A program made the position numbers and the translations under genes. A model generated the notes under the pieces. It was not told the origin of the DNA, ran no database searches, and worked only from the letters and a program-made list of their open reading frames with translations. Positions 9,102 through 17,945 of a DNA stretch of 64,000 nt are shown piece after piece. Position 1 is the stretch's first letter, and every line of letters starts with the position of its first letter. Source of the stretch: Thermosyntropha lipolytica DSM 11003 (GTDB taxonomy: Bacteria; Bacillota; Syntrophomonadia; Syntrophomonadales; Syntrophomonadaceae); NCBI RefSeq assembly GCF_900129805.1, contig NZ_FQWY01000003.1, forward strand, positions 44,852 through 108,851, read 5' to 3'.

Positions 9102-9138
9102 GCGGTTTATCACCTTTTAACGGTGCGGAGGGTTAAAT

Positions 9139-12100
9139 TTGGGACGCGATTTTTGGGATAAGCTGATTACGGCTTTGGAAGAAGGAAATGTTATTTTAAG
9201 TGGGCTTGCAGGAACAGCTCAGGCCTTTTTTTTGAGCCGTTTACTGGAGACATCAGGCAGGATTTTGGTCCTGGTCGAAAGTGAAGAAAAAGCTTATGAT
9301 TTAGCCCACCTGCTTAAAGAGGGGGGCTTAAAGGACCAGGTCTTTGTGTTTCCCGGGCGCAGCCTGGTTTTTATTAAAGAAAATTATGCCCTCTCAGAAG
9401 TAGAAAGGATTACTGCCCTCTATACTGCCCTTTATCATCCCCGCCAAAAGAGTATATTTATAGCTACTCCTGATGGTATTCTGCATCCCGTCCTCTCACC
9501 TTTACAGATGAAAGAAAAGACCCTGTATTTAAAAAAAGAGGGAGAATATGAGCGGGAGGAGATAATTAAAAACCTGGTCGAATGCGGGTATATAAGGGTA
9601 AGCACGGTAAGAAACCGGGGGGAATTTGCCTTAAGGGGCGGGATTTTGGATATTTACCCCCTTAATGAAAAAGACCCCTTACGGATTGAGTTTTTTGGCG
9701 ATATGGTTGATTCGGTAAGGTATTTTGATGTCCAAACCCAGAAGTCGGGAAAAAAGAAGGATGAAGCGCGCATTATACCGGCTGATGATTTCTGTGCGCA
9801 AGATTTAAAAGGGTCTCTATTCGATTATCTGGGGCCTAATGTGACTATATTTTTTGATGAACCGGTAAATTTTTATCAGGCCTGGGAAAGAGCAGGCAGG
9901 CGGTATAAAGATCTACTAAAAGAAGCCCGCCAAGCAGGTAAAGAGATAAGGGAACTTCCCCTGCTTGACCGGAAGGATATAGAAAAATATACCGTGAGGA
10001 AAACGGTTTTTCACTCTTTTTTCCCGGGCCATATGACTGATGTAAAAGCAGTCTTTAGGGAGCATATTGTGCAAAAAGAACTGGAGCCTTTTTATGTTAA
10101 CCGGGATCTGCTTTTTTCCCGCATAAAAGAATGGCAGGATAAAGGTTATAAAGTAGAGATAGGGATAAGAGATGAACACTTAAAAAAGCTTATCCTGAGC
10201 GAGATGCTGGAAAGGAATATTTCCGGGGTAGAATTCAGAGATGGTGGGGTGGAAAAAGGCTTTGTAAGCCCTACCTTTAAACTGGCTTTAATCGGCGAAA
10301 GAGATATTTTTAGAAAATCTTCCCCCATGCGGGCTAAAAAAAGCCGGAGAGGCAAGAGGGAAGAGACTATTATCCTGGAAGATTTAAAAATAGGCGATTA
10401 TGTGGTCCATGAAAATTACGGCATAGGGATATTCCGGGGAATAACTCAAGCCAGGGTAGATAACCTGATCCGCGAATATGTGCTTATAGAATATAGAGGA
10501 GGAGATAAGCTTTATCTCCCGCTGGATAAGATAGACAAACTTTATAAGTACAGCGGGATGGGAGAAAAAGAACCGCGCCTTAGCAAACTGGGAGGCAGTG
10601 AATGGGAGAGAACCCGCAAAAAAGTAGAAGAATCAGTAAGGGAAATGGCTAAAGAGCTTATCTCTATCTATGCTGCCCGGGAAGCAGAGGAAGGTTATGC
10701 TTTTTCCCCTGATACTCCCTGGCAGAAGGAGTTTGAGGATGCCTTCCCTTATGAAGAAACCCCGGACCAGCTTAAAGCTATTGAAGAGGTAAAGCGGGAT
10801 ATGGAAAGCCCCCGGCCTATGGAAAGGCTGATATGCGGGGATGTCGGTTATGGCAAAACCGAGGTGGCGATGCGGGCAGCCTTTAAGGCCGTTATGGATG
10901 GCAAACAGGTAGCCCTCCTGGTTCCTACCACCATACTGGCGGAACAGCATTATCAAACCTTTAAGGCCAGGTTTGCAGGGTATCCGGTGGTTATCGAATG
11001 TTTAAGCCGTTTTCGAACAGGAAGAGAACAGAAAAAGATTGTCGAGGATTTAAAAAAAGGGGTAGTAGATTTAGTGATAGGAACCCATCGGCTTTTGTCG
11101 GCCGATGTGCAGTTTAAAGACTTAGGCCTCTTAATCATTGATGAAGAACATCGCTTCGGGGTAAGGCAGAAAGAGAAAATAAGGCTTTTAAAAAAAACCG
11201 TGGATGTTTTAAGCCTTTCCGCTACCCCTATTCCCCGGAGCCTGCATATGGCCTTAACCGGGCTCAAGGATATGAGTGTGATTGAGACCCCTCCGGAAGG
11301 AAGGTATCCGGTTACTACCTATGTCATGGAATATAATGAAGAGATAATAAAAGAAGCGATCCAGCTGGAGATAGAGCGGGGAGGACAGGTGTTTTTCGTC
11401 CATAACCGCATCGAAGATATTTATAAGGTAAAGGAAGATCTGCAAAAACTTTTGCCCTGCCTCAAGATAGCCGTAGGGCATGGGAGGATGGAAGAAGAAG
11501 AGTTATCCCGGATAATGATGGATTTTATCCAAGGGGAATATAATCTTCTTCTGTGTACCACGATTATTGAATCAGGTTTGGATATGCCGAATGTCAATAC
11601 TATAATCGTTGATGAAGCTGATAAAATGGGGTTGGCCCAGCTTTATCAGCTGCGGGGCCGGGTGGGCAGATCCAACCGTTTGGCTTATGCTTACCTTACC
11701 TATCGGCCTTATAAGGTGCTTACCGAAGAAGCCCAGAAGAGGCTTAATGCTATGCGGGAATTTAATGAGCTGGGGGCCGGTATGAAGATTGCCCTGCGCG
11801 ACCTGGAGATAAGGGGGGCCGGCAATATATTAGGCCCGGAACAGCACGGGCATATTCAGGCCGTAGGTTTTGATCTTTACTGCCGGCTTTTGGAAGAAGA
11901 GACTGCCCGTCTGCGGGGAGAAAAGAAAAGGGAAGAAAGAGAAGCTCCTCAGGTAGATATAGACCTGGATTATTATATACCTGACAGCTATATTCCGGAT
12001 CTGGGAAGCAAGGTGCGCATTTACCGGCGGCTTCTTTTAGCCTCCGATTTGAAGGAACTAGAAGAGATAAAGAGAGAGCTTTTAGACAGATTTGGCCCTT

Positions 12101-12348
12101 TGCCTTTGCCGGTGGAAAATTTCCTGCGCATCGCTTCTCTGCGCATAATGGCCAAAGACAAAGATATACGCGTTTTGAAGCATAGAAAGGGGAGAATAGA
12201 TATAAGCCTTAATCATCCCCTGCCGGAAGGGATAACTTCTCTGCCGGGGAGGATAAAGGTAAAAAAAGTGGACGACCACACCATGCAGCTTTACTGGGCA
12301 GGAACTGAAGGTATAAAAGGTTTAGAAGAGGTTTTATCCCTTATTTAA
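9139..12348 (+). CDS. mfd: transcription-repair coupling factor Mfd
   Basis: 1069 residues, compact against the usual 1150-1180, mainly through a short N-terminus. In order: UvrB-like N-terminal module (YIRVSTVRNRGEFALRGGIL near 155-175), CarD-like RNA polymerase interaction domain (GDYVVHENYGIGIFRG near 417), helicase core with Walker A GDVGYGKT (about 567-574), DEEH (about 668) and LRGRVGRSNR (about 840), and the C-terminal TRCF domain. It removes RNA polymerase stalled at lesions and recruits UvrA. TTG start 6 bases after GGAGGG. Its stop overlaps the stop of a convergent germination gene. Confidence 0.97.
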   Translation: MGRDFWDKLITALEEGNVILSGLAGTAQAFFLSRLLETSGRILVLVESEEKAYDLAHLLKEGGLKDQVFVFPGRSLVFIKENYALSEVERITALYTALYHPRQKSIFIATPDGILHPVLSPLQMKEKTLYLKKEGEYEREEIIKNLVECGYIRVSTVRNRGEFALRGGILDIYPLNEKDPLRIEFFGDMVDSVRYFDVQTQKSGKKKDEARIIPADDFCAQDLKGSLFDYLGPNVTIFFDEPVNFYQAWERAGRRYKDLLKEARQAGKEIRELPLLDRKDIEKYTVRKTVFHSFFPGHMTDVKAVFREHIVQKELEPFYVNRDLLFSRIKEWQDKGYKVEIGIRDEHLKKLILSEMLERNISGVEFRDGGVEKGFVSPTFKLALIGERDIFRKSSPMRAKKSRRGKREETIILEDLKIGDYVVHENYGIGIFRGITQARVDNLIREYVLIEYRGGDKLYLPLDKIDKLYKYSGMGEKEPRLSKLGGSEWERTRKKVEESVREMAKELISIYAAREAEEGYAFSPDTPWQKEFEDAFPYEETPDQLKAIEEVKRDMESPRPMERLICGDVGYGKTEVAMRAAFKAVMDGKQVALLVPTTILAEQHYQTFKARFAGYPVVIECLSRFRTGREQKKIVEDLKKGVVDLVIGTHRLLSADVQFKDLGLLIIDEEHRFGVRQKEKIRLLKKTVDVLSLSATPIPRSLHMALTGLKDMSVIETPPEGRYPVTTYVMEYNEEIIKEAIQLEIERGGQVFFVHNRIEDIYKVKEDLQKLLPCLKIAVGHGRMEEEELSRIMMDFIQGEYNLLLCTTIIESGLDMPNVNTIIVDEADKMGLAQLYQLRGRVGRSNRLAYAYLTYRPYKVLTEEAQKRLNAMREFNELGAGMKIALRDLEIRGAGNILGPEQHGHIQAVGFDLYCRLLEEETARLRGEKKREEREAPQVDIDLDYYIPDSYIPDLGSKVRIYRRLLLASDLKELEEIKRELLDRFGPLPLPVENFLRIASLRIMAKDKDIRVLKHRKGRIDISLNHPLPEGITSLPGRIKVKKVDDHTMQLYWAGTEGIKGLEEVLSLI

Positions 12349-13448
12349 GCCTGTTTTCCCGGTGACAATCCGGGAGACAGGCTTTGAGCTTTAAAGCGGG
12401 CGGCCAGCCATACCAGTGTAGGATAAAGCACATGTACGGGAAGATTATGGAAAGGGGCGGCAAAAGATTCCACCGACATAAATTCTATATCTGAAGGGAA
12501 CATTACTAGCGTAAATATTGCTATACATAATCCAGCGGGTATAATGACGGTTTTATAGTCTTTGAGGGAAAAAAGGCTTTTTAAGCACAGGACAAAGCTT
12601 TGATGGGATAAAATAATAGCCATGAAATTAGTTATCGACCACATGATAAAAAAGAAAAGCTCAATGCGCTGAAAGGTGGAAAAGCGTATGAGGAGCAGGA
12701 CTTCGTACAGGGGAAAGCGGACTATCCCCATCAGTTCCTGGCCCAGGGCGGCTACCACCAGCAGGCTGCGTATTACGAGAATAATAACCCCGATAAAAAA
12801 CCATATATAGATGGTTTTTTTATTTTTTGACAAATCTGCTACGAAAGGAAGCAGCATGGCCATGAGGCTTATTTCTCCATAAGGCCAGTTAGAGCCGAAT
12901 ACGACACCGGCCAGAACCGGTTTAAAGCTGGCCAGAATCGGGGTTAAGCTTTGCAGATTGGCTACGGTAAAAAAAGGTACGGTTATGGCTGCCAGAACGA
13001 GAGGGATTATTATCCACAGCAAGATTTCTCCCAGGCGGGCCAGGCTGTTTATGCCCCGGTAAAGGACATAAGAAGAGGCCGCGATAAGAAGGATTACCAG
13101 AAGTGTTTCTGCCAGCCCGGGAAAAATAATGACCATCAATACCAGCATATCATACATATAAAGCGTGCCTACCAGGAAGACGACCCAGGAATAAATAAGG
13201 CTTAAGGCAAGACCTAGAGGTTTTCCCAGTACCTGAGTGCTTATCTCTATTATGCTGAGGCCGGGAAACCGGTTTTGCAGGTTAACCGTAAGGGATATTA
13301 TATATAAGCCGGTTAAGGAAGCGATAAGGGAAGCTGCCCAGCAATCCCTTCCTGCTATGCCTTCCGGAACAAAAATAAAAGCACTTCCCAGTATGAGAAA
13401 CAGAAGCAGTATGCCGAATTGATTGCTGTTTATAATATCTTTAGCCAT
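12345..13448 (-). CDS. GerAB family spore germination permease (second copy in operon)
   Basis: 367 residues with about ten transmembrane helices, of the GerAB/Spore_permease family (APC superfamily): INSNQFGILLLFLILGSAFI at residues 5-24 and GLYIISLT near 47 are typical. GerAB subunits sit in the spore inner membrane and form the germinant-binding transporter-like part of Ger receptors. It is the last of seven genes in the operon and differs clearly from the first gene, also a GerAB protein. A TTAGAATTT-rich leader holds AGGAGGT before the ATG. Its stop overlaps that of mfd. Confidence 0.9.
   Translation of the reverse strand: MAKDIINSNQFGILLLFLILGSAFIFVPEGIAGRDCWAASLIASLTGLYIISLTVNLQNRFPGLSIIEISTQVLGKPLGLALSLIYSWVVFLVGTLYMYDMLVLMVIIFPGLAETLLVILLIAASSYVLYRGINSLARLGEILLWIIIPLVLAAITVPFFTVANLQSLTPILASFKPVLAGVVFGSNWPYGEISLMAMLLPFVADLSKNKKTIYIWFFIGVIILVIRSLLVVAALGQELMGIVRFPLYEVLLLIRFSTFQRIELFFFIMWSITNFMAIILSHQSFVLCLKSLFSLKDYKTVIIPAGLCIAIFTLVMFPSDIEFMSVESFAAPFHNLPVHVLYPTLVWLAARFKAQSLSPGLSPGKQA
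12347..12386. terminator. bidirectional hairpin between mfd and the ger operon
   Basis: AGCCTGT (12348-12354) pairs with ACAGGCT (12377-12383), and inside it CCCGG (12358-12362) with CCGGG (12370-12374). The hairpin lies immediately after the mfd stop but inside the last codons of the convergent GerAB-like gene. Confidence 0.6.
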
Positions 13449-13467
13449 TTTTTTACCTCCTTAGAAT

Positions 13468-13701
13468 TTATGATAGTCCCAGCAACTTCATAAAGGCATC
13501 TCCGGCTGGTTTTACGAAAAAAAGGATGCGGTTAGGATTGGGCAAAAAAGATAGATTAAAATGTATTTCTATACTGTATAGGAAAGCGGCTAAGATTAAA
13601 AAAAGGGCCACCAGCAGGTCTTTCCAGCTTCTTTCCTCTCTTATTTTTTTTATTTCCAGGATGGCAAAAGTTATCACCATAGTTATTACCAGATAAAGCA
13701 T
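13468..13701 (-). CDS. small two-helix membrane protein of the ger operon (D-type)
   Basis: 77 residues: a hydrophobic helix at about 1-16, a basic loop (KKIREERSWK), a second helix at about 28-44, then a polar tail. Small two-helix D proteins of about 75 residues are encoded in or next to many Bacillus germinant-receptor operons and modulate receptor function. Size, topology and position between GerC and GerB genes support that assignment; I cannot show sequence homology. It starts 19 bases after the end of the upstream GerC gene. Confidence 0.7.
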   Translation of the reverse strand: MLYLVITMVITFAILEIKKIREERSWKDLLVALFLILAAFLYSIEIHFNLSFLPNPNRILFFVKPAGDAFMKLLGLS

Positions 13702-13719
13702 GGATTATCCCTTTCTCCT

Positions 13720-14883
13720 TTATTGTTCTTGGGGCTGATATACTTTATGGATAAGATAGGTATTTTTTATTTTCGCCTGGACTTCTACTTCATAATCTAT
13801 TTCCGGATATACCTCTTTCCAGTTGGTGCCGATTTTCTCCCATTCTTCCGGCATATAGCGGTAAACAGCCAGGCCAAATCCCAGTATATCGCTGTTAAGC
13901 TTTTGGGCTTTTTCCACACAGGCGGTAATATCGCCTGTAATCTGCTTTATGACCTCCTTTTCTAAAACGGCTATTTTTTCCGGGGTAAGTATTTCTTCTT
14001 TTCCCTGAATGCCCAGAATATTAAGTTCGGCTTCGGTTTTAAGGGAAATTATAATTTGCGCATCTTTTTTTACCGGTTTTATGCTGCTTTTAAAACGGGT
14101 TATTTCCAGGTCTATAGACCGGCAGCCGGCAAAAGGGGACTTAAGGGTAATAATGCCTCCCTGGGGCTTTTCCGGCAGTAAAAAGCGATAGCCCCGGCTT
14201 TCTTTTTCATCAAGGCTGCCGGTCATTTTATCTCCATTGAAGACGGCCATCCCTTCGATGGTTAAAATATTGTTCCCTTTTATATCTTTAGTTATTACTA
14301 CCTGAGGAGCGATAGGATCTATGCCGGGGGTAGCGAGACGCGAGAGAAAATGCAGCATATCCATCCTGGTATAGCTGCCCAGCATAGTTTCCTGGAATTC
14401 GAGTATTTTCATGATACCACGCGAAGAGCAGAGAGAAAGAGGACAGCTGCTTTGAAAAATTTGCTCAGGCTTATCATAAGGGCTTATAAGGACAATAACA
14501 TCATGTCTGACATTGCGGTTGCGGGCAAAGAAGTCAGCTATTCCTCCCAAACCGCGATGGGCCAGCTCGCCGCCAATGATTAACACATCGGCATGTGACC
14601 ATAAAGGCAGGCGCGGGACCATGAGCATGACCCGGCGCGCCCCCTCGGTTATACTTTCTCCCTGGGTAGATATGTTTTCTACCTGCTGGGTAAAGGAAAT
14701 TGGCTTTTGCGGTTCTACCGGTTTGTTCAGCTGGACCGTAAAATCCAGGCTGCCTTCTTCATTGCTATCTATCCCTATTCCGGCACATATTGCCGTCTGG
14801 GTAGTTTCTATGCGGTCATAACAGCCGCTTAACAGGGAAGAAAAGAATAATATTATGATAAAAAAGCTTAATTTTTTGGGCAT
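13720..14883 (-). CDS. GerAC family germination lipoprotein (second copy)
   Basis: 387 residues from the ATG at 14883, which has GGGAG 5 bases upstream; a longer frame from 14928 would overlap the preceding small gene. A lipoprotein signal peptide ends in the lipobox LLSGC with Cys21. The mature part has the family features AICAGIGID near 33 and ITEGARRVMLMVPRLPLWSH near 80-99. GerAC-type Ge(r)C proteins are lipid-anchored on the outer face of the spore inner membrane and are essential receptor subunits. It is a distinct paralogue of the GerC encoded at 15128-16285, which carries the similar motif LPRMPLW. Confidence 0.92.
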   Translation of the reverse strand: MPKKLSFFIIILFFSSLLSGCYDRIETTQTAICAGIGIDSNEEGSLDFTVQLNKPVEPQKPISFTQQVENISTQGESITEGARRVMLMVPRLPLWSHADVLIIGGELAHRGLGGIADFFARNRNVRHDVIVLISPYDKPEQIFQSSCPLSLCSSRGIMKILEFQETMLGSYTRMDMLHFLSRLATPGIDPIAPQVVITKDIKGNNILTIEGMAVFNGDKMTGSLDEKESRGYRFLLPEKPQGGIITLKSPFAGCRSIDLEITRFKSSIKPVKKDAQIIISLKTEAELNILGIQGKEEILTPEKIAVLEKEVIKQITGDITACVEKAQKLNSDILGFGLAVYRYMPEEWEKIGTNWKEVYPEIDYEVEVQAKIKNTYLIHKVYQPQEQ

Positions 14884-14902
14884 AGCTACTCCCGCCTGTA
14901 TT

Positions 14903-15109
14903 TTATATTTTAAGCTTATAGACCTCAAAGAGAGGTGCTATAGGATTAAAAATAAGCTTTCCCTTAAACTGGGCCAGGCTAAGATAAACCCCCAGGGAAA
15001 AGACTATAAGGAAAATTATGATTTCTTTATACAGCCTTTTTTGATACAGAAAAGGCAATTCCAGGAAAAGTATGGCTAAATATAAAATTATAAGCAGAGC
15101 AAGCAGCAT
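14903..15109 (-). CDS. small two-helix membrane protein of the ger operon (D-type)
   Basis: 68 residues: helix at about 2-21, a short basic loop (YQKRLYK), helix at about 29-46, polar tail. AAGGAGAG precedes the ATG. It lies between the two GerC genes, just as the 77-residue protein lies after the second GerC, so each GerC is followed by one D-type protein. Function (receptor modulation) is inferred from analogy with the D proteins of Bacillus ger operons. Confidence 0.7.
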   Translation of the reverse strand: MLLALLIILYLAILFLELPFLYQKRLYKEIIIFLIVFSLGVYLSLAQFKGKLIFNPIAPLFEVYKLKI

Positions 15110-15127
15110 AAAAATCTCTCCTTCTGT

Positions 15128-16285
15128 TTAGGGAGTGGATACAAATGATTTATCAGTAAGATAAGTGCGCCGCAGCTTGAATTTTACCTCTATCTGCGGC
15201 TTGACCCGGGGAAAAATTTCCGGCCAGTCTTCGGCGATTTCCTTCCAGAAGTAGGGATAGTCATTTTCCACCAGTTTCCCCCAGCCAAAAACATCGGCTT
15301 TAAGCTTTTGGGCCTGGCGAATAGAAAGGTTCATCTGCCTTTTTATTTCGGCTTCAGTAGCTTTTTCAATATCTTTAATGCGGGAAAAGGTTAAGAGGTT
15401 TTCGCTCCCCGTTTGTTCATAAAAATTTCCCTCACTGTTCACCTTTATTTTTACGATAATTTGTCCTTCTCTAACTTCTGCTTTGGCCTGGGTGGTGATG
15501 TTTATAAACTCTAAAGTCATGAGGTTTTGCGGATTTACAGGTGAAGGGACATTTATGATGCCTCCTTTTTTAGTCCCGGGGTAGATAAACCGGTAGCCCC
15601 GGCTTTCTTCTTCGTTGAAATGGCCTACCATCCTGGTGCCCAGGAAAACAGCGGAGCCGTTTACCATAAACAGCTCTTTTCCGCCTTTATTTACGGCAGT
15701 AATCTGGGGAACCAGGGGTTCAATACCCGGAGCAGAAGCTCTTTTGATAAAATCGCCCAGGGATACTGGTGTATATATGCCCAGCACCTTTTCTTGAATA
15801 TCAAGAATGTTGACTATGGCCTGAGCGGGAAAAGGTTCTAGAGGCGGCTTGATTTGCAGTATTTTTTCCGGGGAGGTTTTATGGGCTATTACCAGGGAAC
15901 TGTTTTTACGCACATTCGGATTACGGGAGACAGTATCGATGAGAAAATTTATATCTTTAAAAGCCAGTTTTTCACTTACCAGAATAGTATTGGTATAAGT
16001 CCACAAAGGCATACGAGGAAGGGTAAGGTTTATTTTACGAGCCGCCTGCACCAGAGATTCTCCGGTTTCCGTCAAGACCAGAAACTGGGGTTCACTATCT
16101 TCATTTCCGCTTTCGCCGGGAGCCGAAGGTTTGGCTATCTGGACACTCAGCTTTATTTGGCCTTTTTCCTCTTCCACCCCTATACTCAAAACAGCTGCCG
16201 TATTGTTGATGTCCCGGGTTTCACAACCTATAAGGAAAAGGGAAAAGATGATAGGGATTAAAAGAAGGACAGGTTTACTCCTCAA
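15128..16285 (-). CDS. GerAC family germination lipoprotein (first copy)
   Basis: 385 residues. The signal peptide ends in LFLIGC with the lipidated Cys21, followed by ETRDINNTAAVLSIGVE, the standard Ge(r)C opening. A C-terminal Spore_GerAC domain starts near residue 220. TTG start, overlapping the stop of the GerA gene by 4 bases (TTGA), so translation is probably coupled. It is a subunit of the nutrient germinant receptor anchored on the inner spore membrane. Confidence 0.93.
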   Translation of the reverse strand: MRSKPVLLLIPIIFSLFLIGCETRDINNTAAVLSIGVEEEKGQIKLSVQIAKPSAPGESGNEDSEPQFLVLTETGESLVQAARKINLTLPRMPLWTYTNTILVSEKLAFKDINFLIDTVSRNPNVRKNSSLVIAHKTSPEKILQIKPPLEPFPAQAIVNILDIQEKVLGIYTPVSLGDFIKRASAPGIEPLVPQITAVNKGGKELFMVNGSAVFLGTRMVGHFNEEESRGYRFIYPGTKKGGIINVPSPVNPQNLMTLEFINITTQAKAEVREGQIIVKIKVNSEGNFYEQTGSENLLTFSRIKDIEKATEAEIKRQMNLSIRQAQKLKADVFGWGKLVENDYPYFWKEIAEDWPEIFPRVKPQIEVKFKLRRTYLTDKSFVSTP

Positions 16286-17841
16286 TGTTTTTCTCCTCCT
16301 CCCTGGCGGTTTTGCCGCACATAATTCTGCATTCCTTCCAGATAAGGACGGTGGAGATTGGAGAACCAGGGACGCCTTACCACCACGTCAGTCATCTGTT
16401 CTAAGTTGGCGGGAGCTAGAGGAGAAAGATAAGGAAGCCCCAGGCTGGATAAGGATGCCATGCGCGTAAGCATGAGGATGAGAACGATCATTATGCCCAA
16501 AAAGCCCAGTACACTGCTGGCCGCCAGAAATCCGAAGCGGGCGATGCGGTTTATAATACCTGCATTATAGGCCGGAGTGACAAAAGATGCTATTCCCGTA
16601 GCGGCTACGATTACTACCATAGGGGTGGAGACTAGTCCGGCTCTAACCGCAGCATCTCCGATAATAAGAGCCCCTACAATACTTACGGCTGGGCCTACTG
16701 CCCGGGGCAGACGCAAACCGGCTTCCCGCAGGAGTTCAAAGGTTATTTCCAGAAGAATAGCTTCGATAAAGGCAGGAAAAGGGACACCCTGCCGGGTAGC
16801 AGCTATGGTGAGATAAAGAGCCGTCGGGATCATTTCGTGATGGAAAGTTATCACGGCTACATACAGAGAAGGAAGCAGGAGCGAAATCCAGAAAGCCACA
16901 AAACGCAGCATACGAAAAAGGGAAGCCGGAATATAGTTGTTGTAATAATCTTCTGGCGAAAGCCAGAACTGGGGGAAAGATATAGGCATAATTATAGCCA
17001 TCGGCGAGCCATCTACCATTATGCCCACCCTTCCTTCCAGGAGATGGGCAGCTACGCGGTCAGGCTTTTCCGTATGTTCTACCTGGGAGAAAATAGTATT
17101 TTTATGATCAACAATAAATTCTTCCAGCATGGCAGAATCCAGAATGCCATCGACATCAATTCTTTTAAGTCGGGCTTTAACTTCTTCCACCAGGCCCGGG
17201 GGAGCAATTCCTTCTACATAACAGAGCACCACATCGGTTTTCGTAACTCTCCCCAGAATAAAGGCCTCTATTTTAAAATTGCTGCTTTTTATGCGCCTTC
17301 TTAAAAGAGCCGTATTAAAGCGCAAGGTTTCGGAAAAACCTTCTTTGGGACCGAATATGACAACTTCATTATCCGGGGTTTGGATGGAGCGGGTCTGCCA
17401 GGAACGGGTGCCGGCAGACAGGGCTCTATCATAGCCATCAATGATAAGTATGGTATCTCCAGAACTTATATGGTGTACTATTTCTCCCAGAGTTGAAAGC
17501 TCTTTTACCTCGGCTACAGCTACTATGCTGTTTTTTATTTTCAGGAAAAGATGGCCCTGATCTTCTAAACCGGGATCTATATTAACCATCCCTATTTCCA
17601 GGATAAGGGGTTTTATAATATTTTCTTCTATTTCCCTGCGGTCAGTAAGGCCGTCAAAGTACAAAACCAGCCCTTTATGCCCCCGGGAACCGAAGGTAAA
17701 CTCCCGGAAAACAGCATCCGAGCAGTTAAAAAGGATTTTTTTAAGACCGCTTATGTTTTCCTCTATATCAGAGGATATAGGATGGTTGATAAGTTCGTGA
17801 GAGGTGAGAAGGGACAGATTTTTTTTATTTATATAGCGCAT
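16282..17841 (-). CDS. GerAA family spore germination protein
   Basis: 519 residues: soluble N-terminal region to about 300, then a membrane domain with roughly five helices (about 305-475) and a short cytoplasmic tail. Diagnostic stretches include LLRRRIKSSNFKIEAFILGR near 178-197, EGRVGIMVDGSPMAIIMP near 268 and ATRQGVPFPAFIEAILLEI near 345. GerAA subunits form the oligomeric, channel-like part of the Ger receptor. GGAGGT lies just before the ATG. It is the only GerA in an operon with two GerB and two GerC genes. Confidence 0.95.
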   Translation of the reverse strand: MRYINKKNLSLLTSHELINHPISSDIEENISGLKKILFNCSDAVFREFTFGSRGHKGLVLYFDGLTDRREIEENIIKPLILEIGMVNIDPGLEDQGHLFLKIKNSIVAVAEVKELSTLGEIVHHISSGDTILIIDGYDRALSAGTRSWQTRSIQTPDNEVVIFGPKEGFSETLRFNTALLRRRIKSSNFKIEAFILGRVTKTDVVLCYVEGIAPPGLVEEVKARLKRIDVDGILDSAMLEEFIVDHKNTIFSQVEHTEKPDRVAAHLLEGRVGIMVDGSPMAIIMPISFPQFWLSPEDYYNNYIPASLFRMLRFVAFWISLLLPSLYVAVITFHHEMIPTALYLTIAATRQGVPFPAFIEAILLEITFELLREAGLRLPRAVGPAVSIVGALIIGDAAVRAGLVSTPMVVIVAATGIASFVTPAYNAGIINRIARFGFLAASSVLGFLGIMIVLILMLTRMASLSSLGLPYLSPLAPANLEQMTDVVVRRPWFSNLHRPYLEGMQNYVRQNRQGGGEKH

Positions 17842-17868
17842 ATATTTTACCTCCGGAAAATAATTAGC

Positions 17869-17939
17869 CTGAATAGAGGCCTGACAGGATATAGTTTAAG
17901 CCGGTAAAGGTCAGCTTATGCAGATTGGCATCTATTCAG
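17869..17939 (-). ncRNA. long stem-loop between the first GerB gene and GerA
   Basis: On the minus-strand transcript CTGAATAGA-T-GCC pairs with GGC-C-TCTATTCAG (12 pairs, one mismatch), and an inner hairpin AAGCTG/CGGCTT lies in the loop. It starts 6 bases after the GerB stop and ends about 20 bases before the GerA ribosome binding site. There is no proper T-run. It may be a partial terminator, a processing site or an mRNA stabiliser; it is not a known riboswitch to me. Confidence 0.45.
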
Positions 17940-17945
17940 TTTTAT

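Noticed and set aside
9139..12348. Mfd as truncated because it is about 100 residues short
   Set aside because: All modules and motifs are present; only the N-terminus is compact, with a good ribosome binding site before the TTG.
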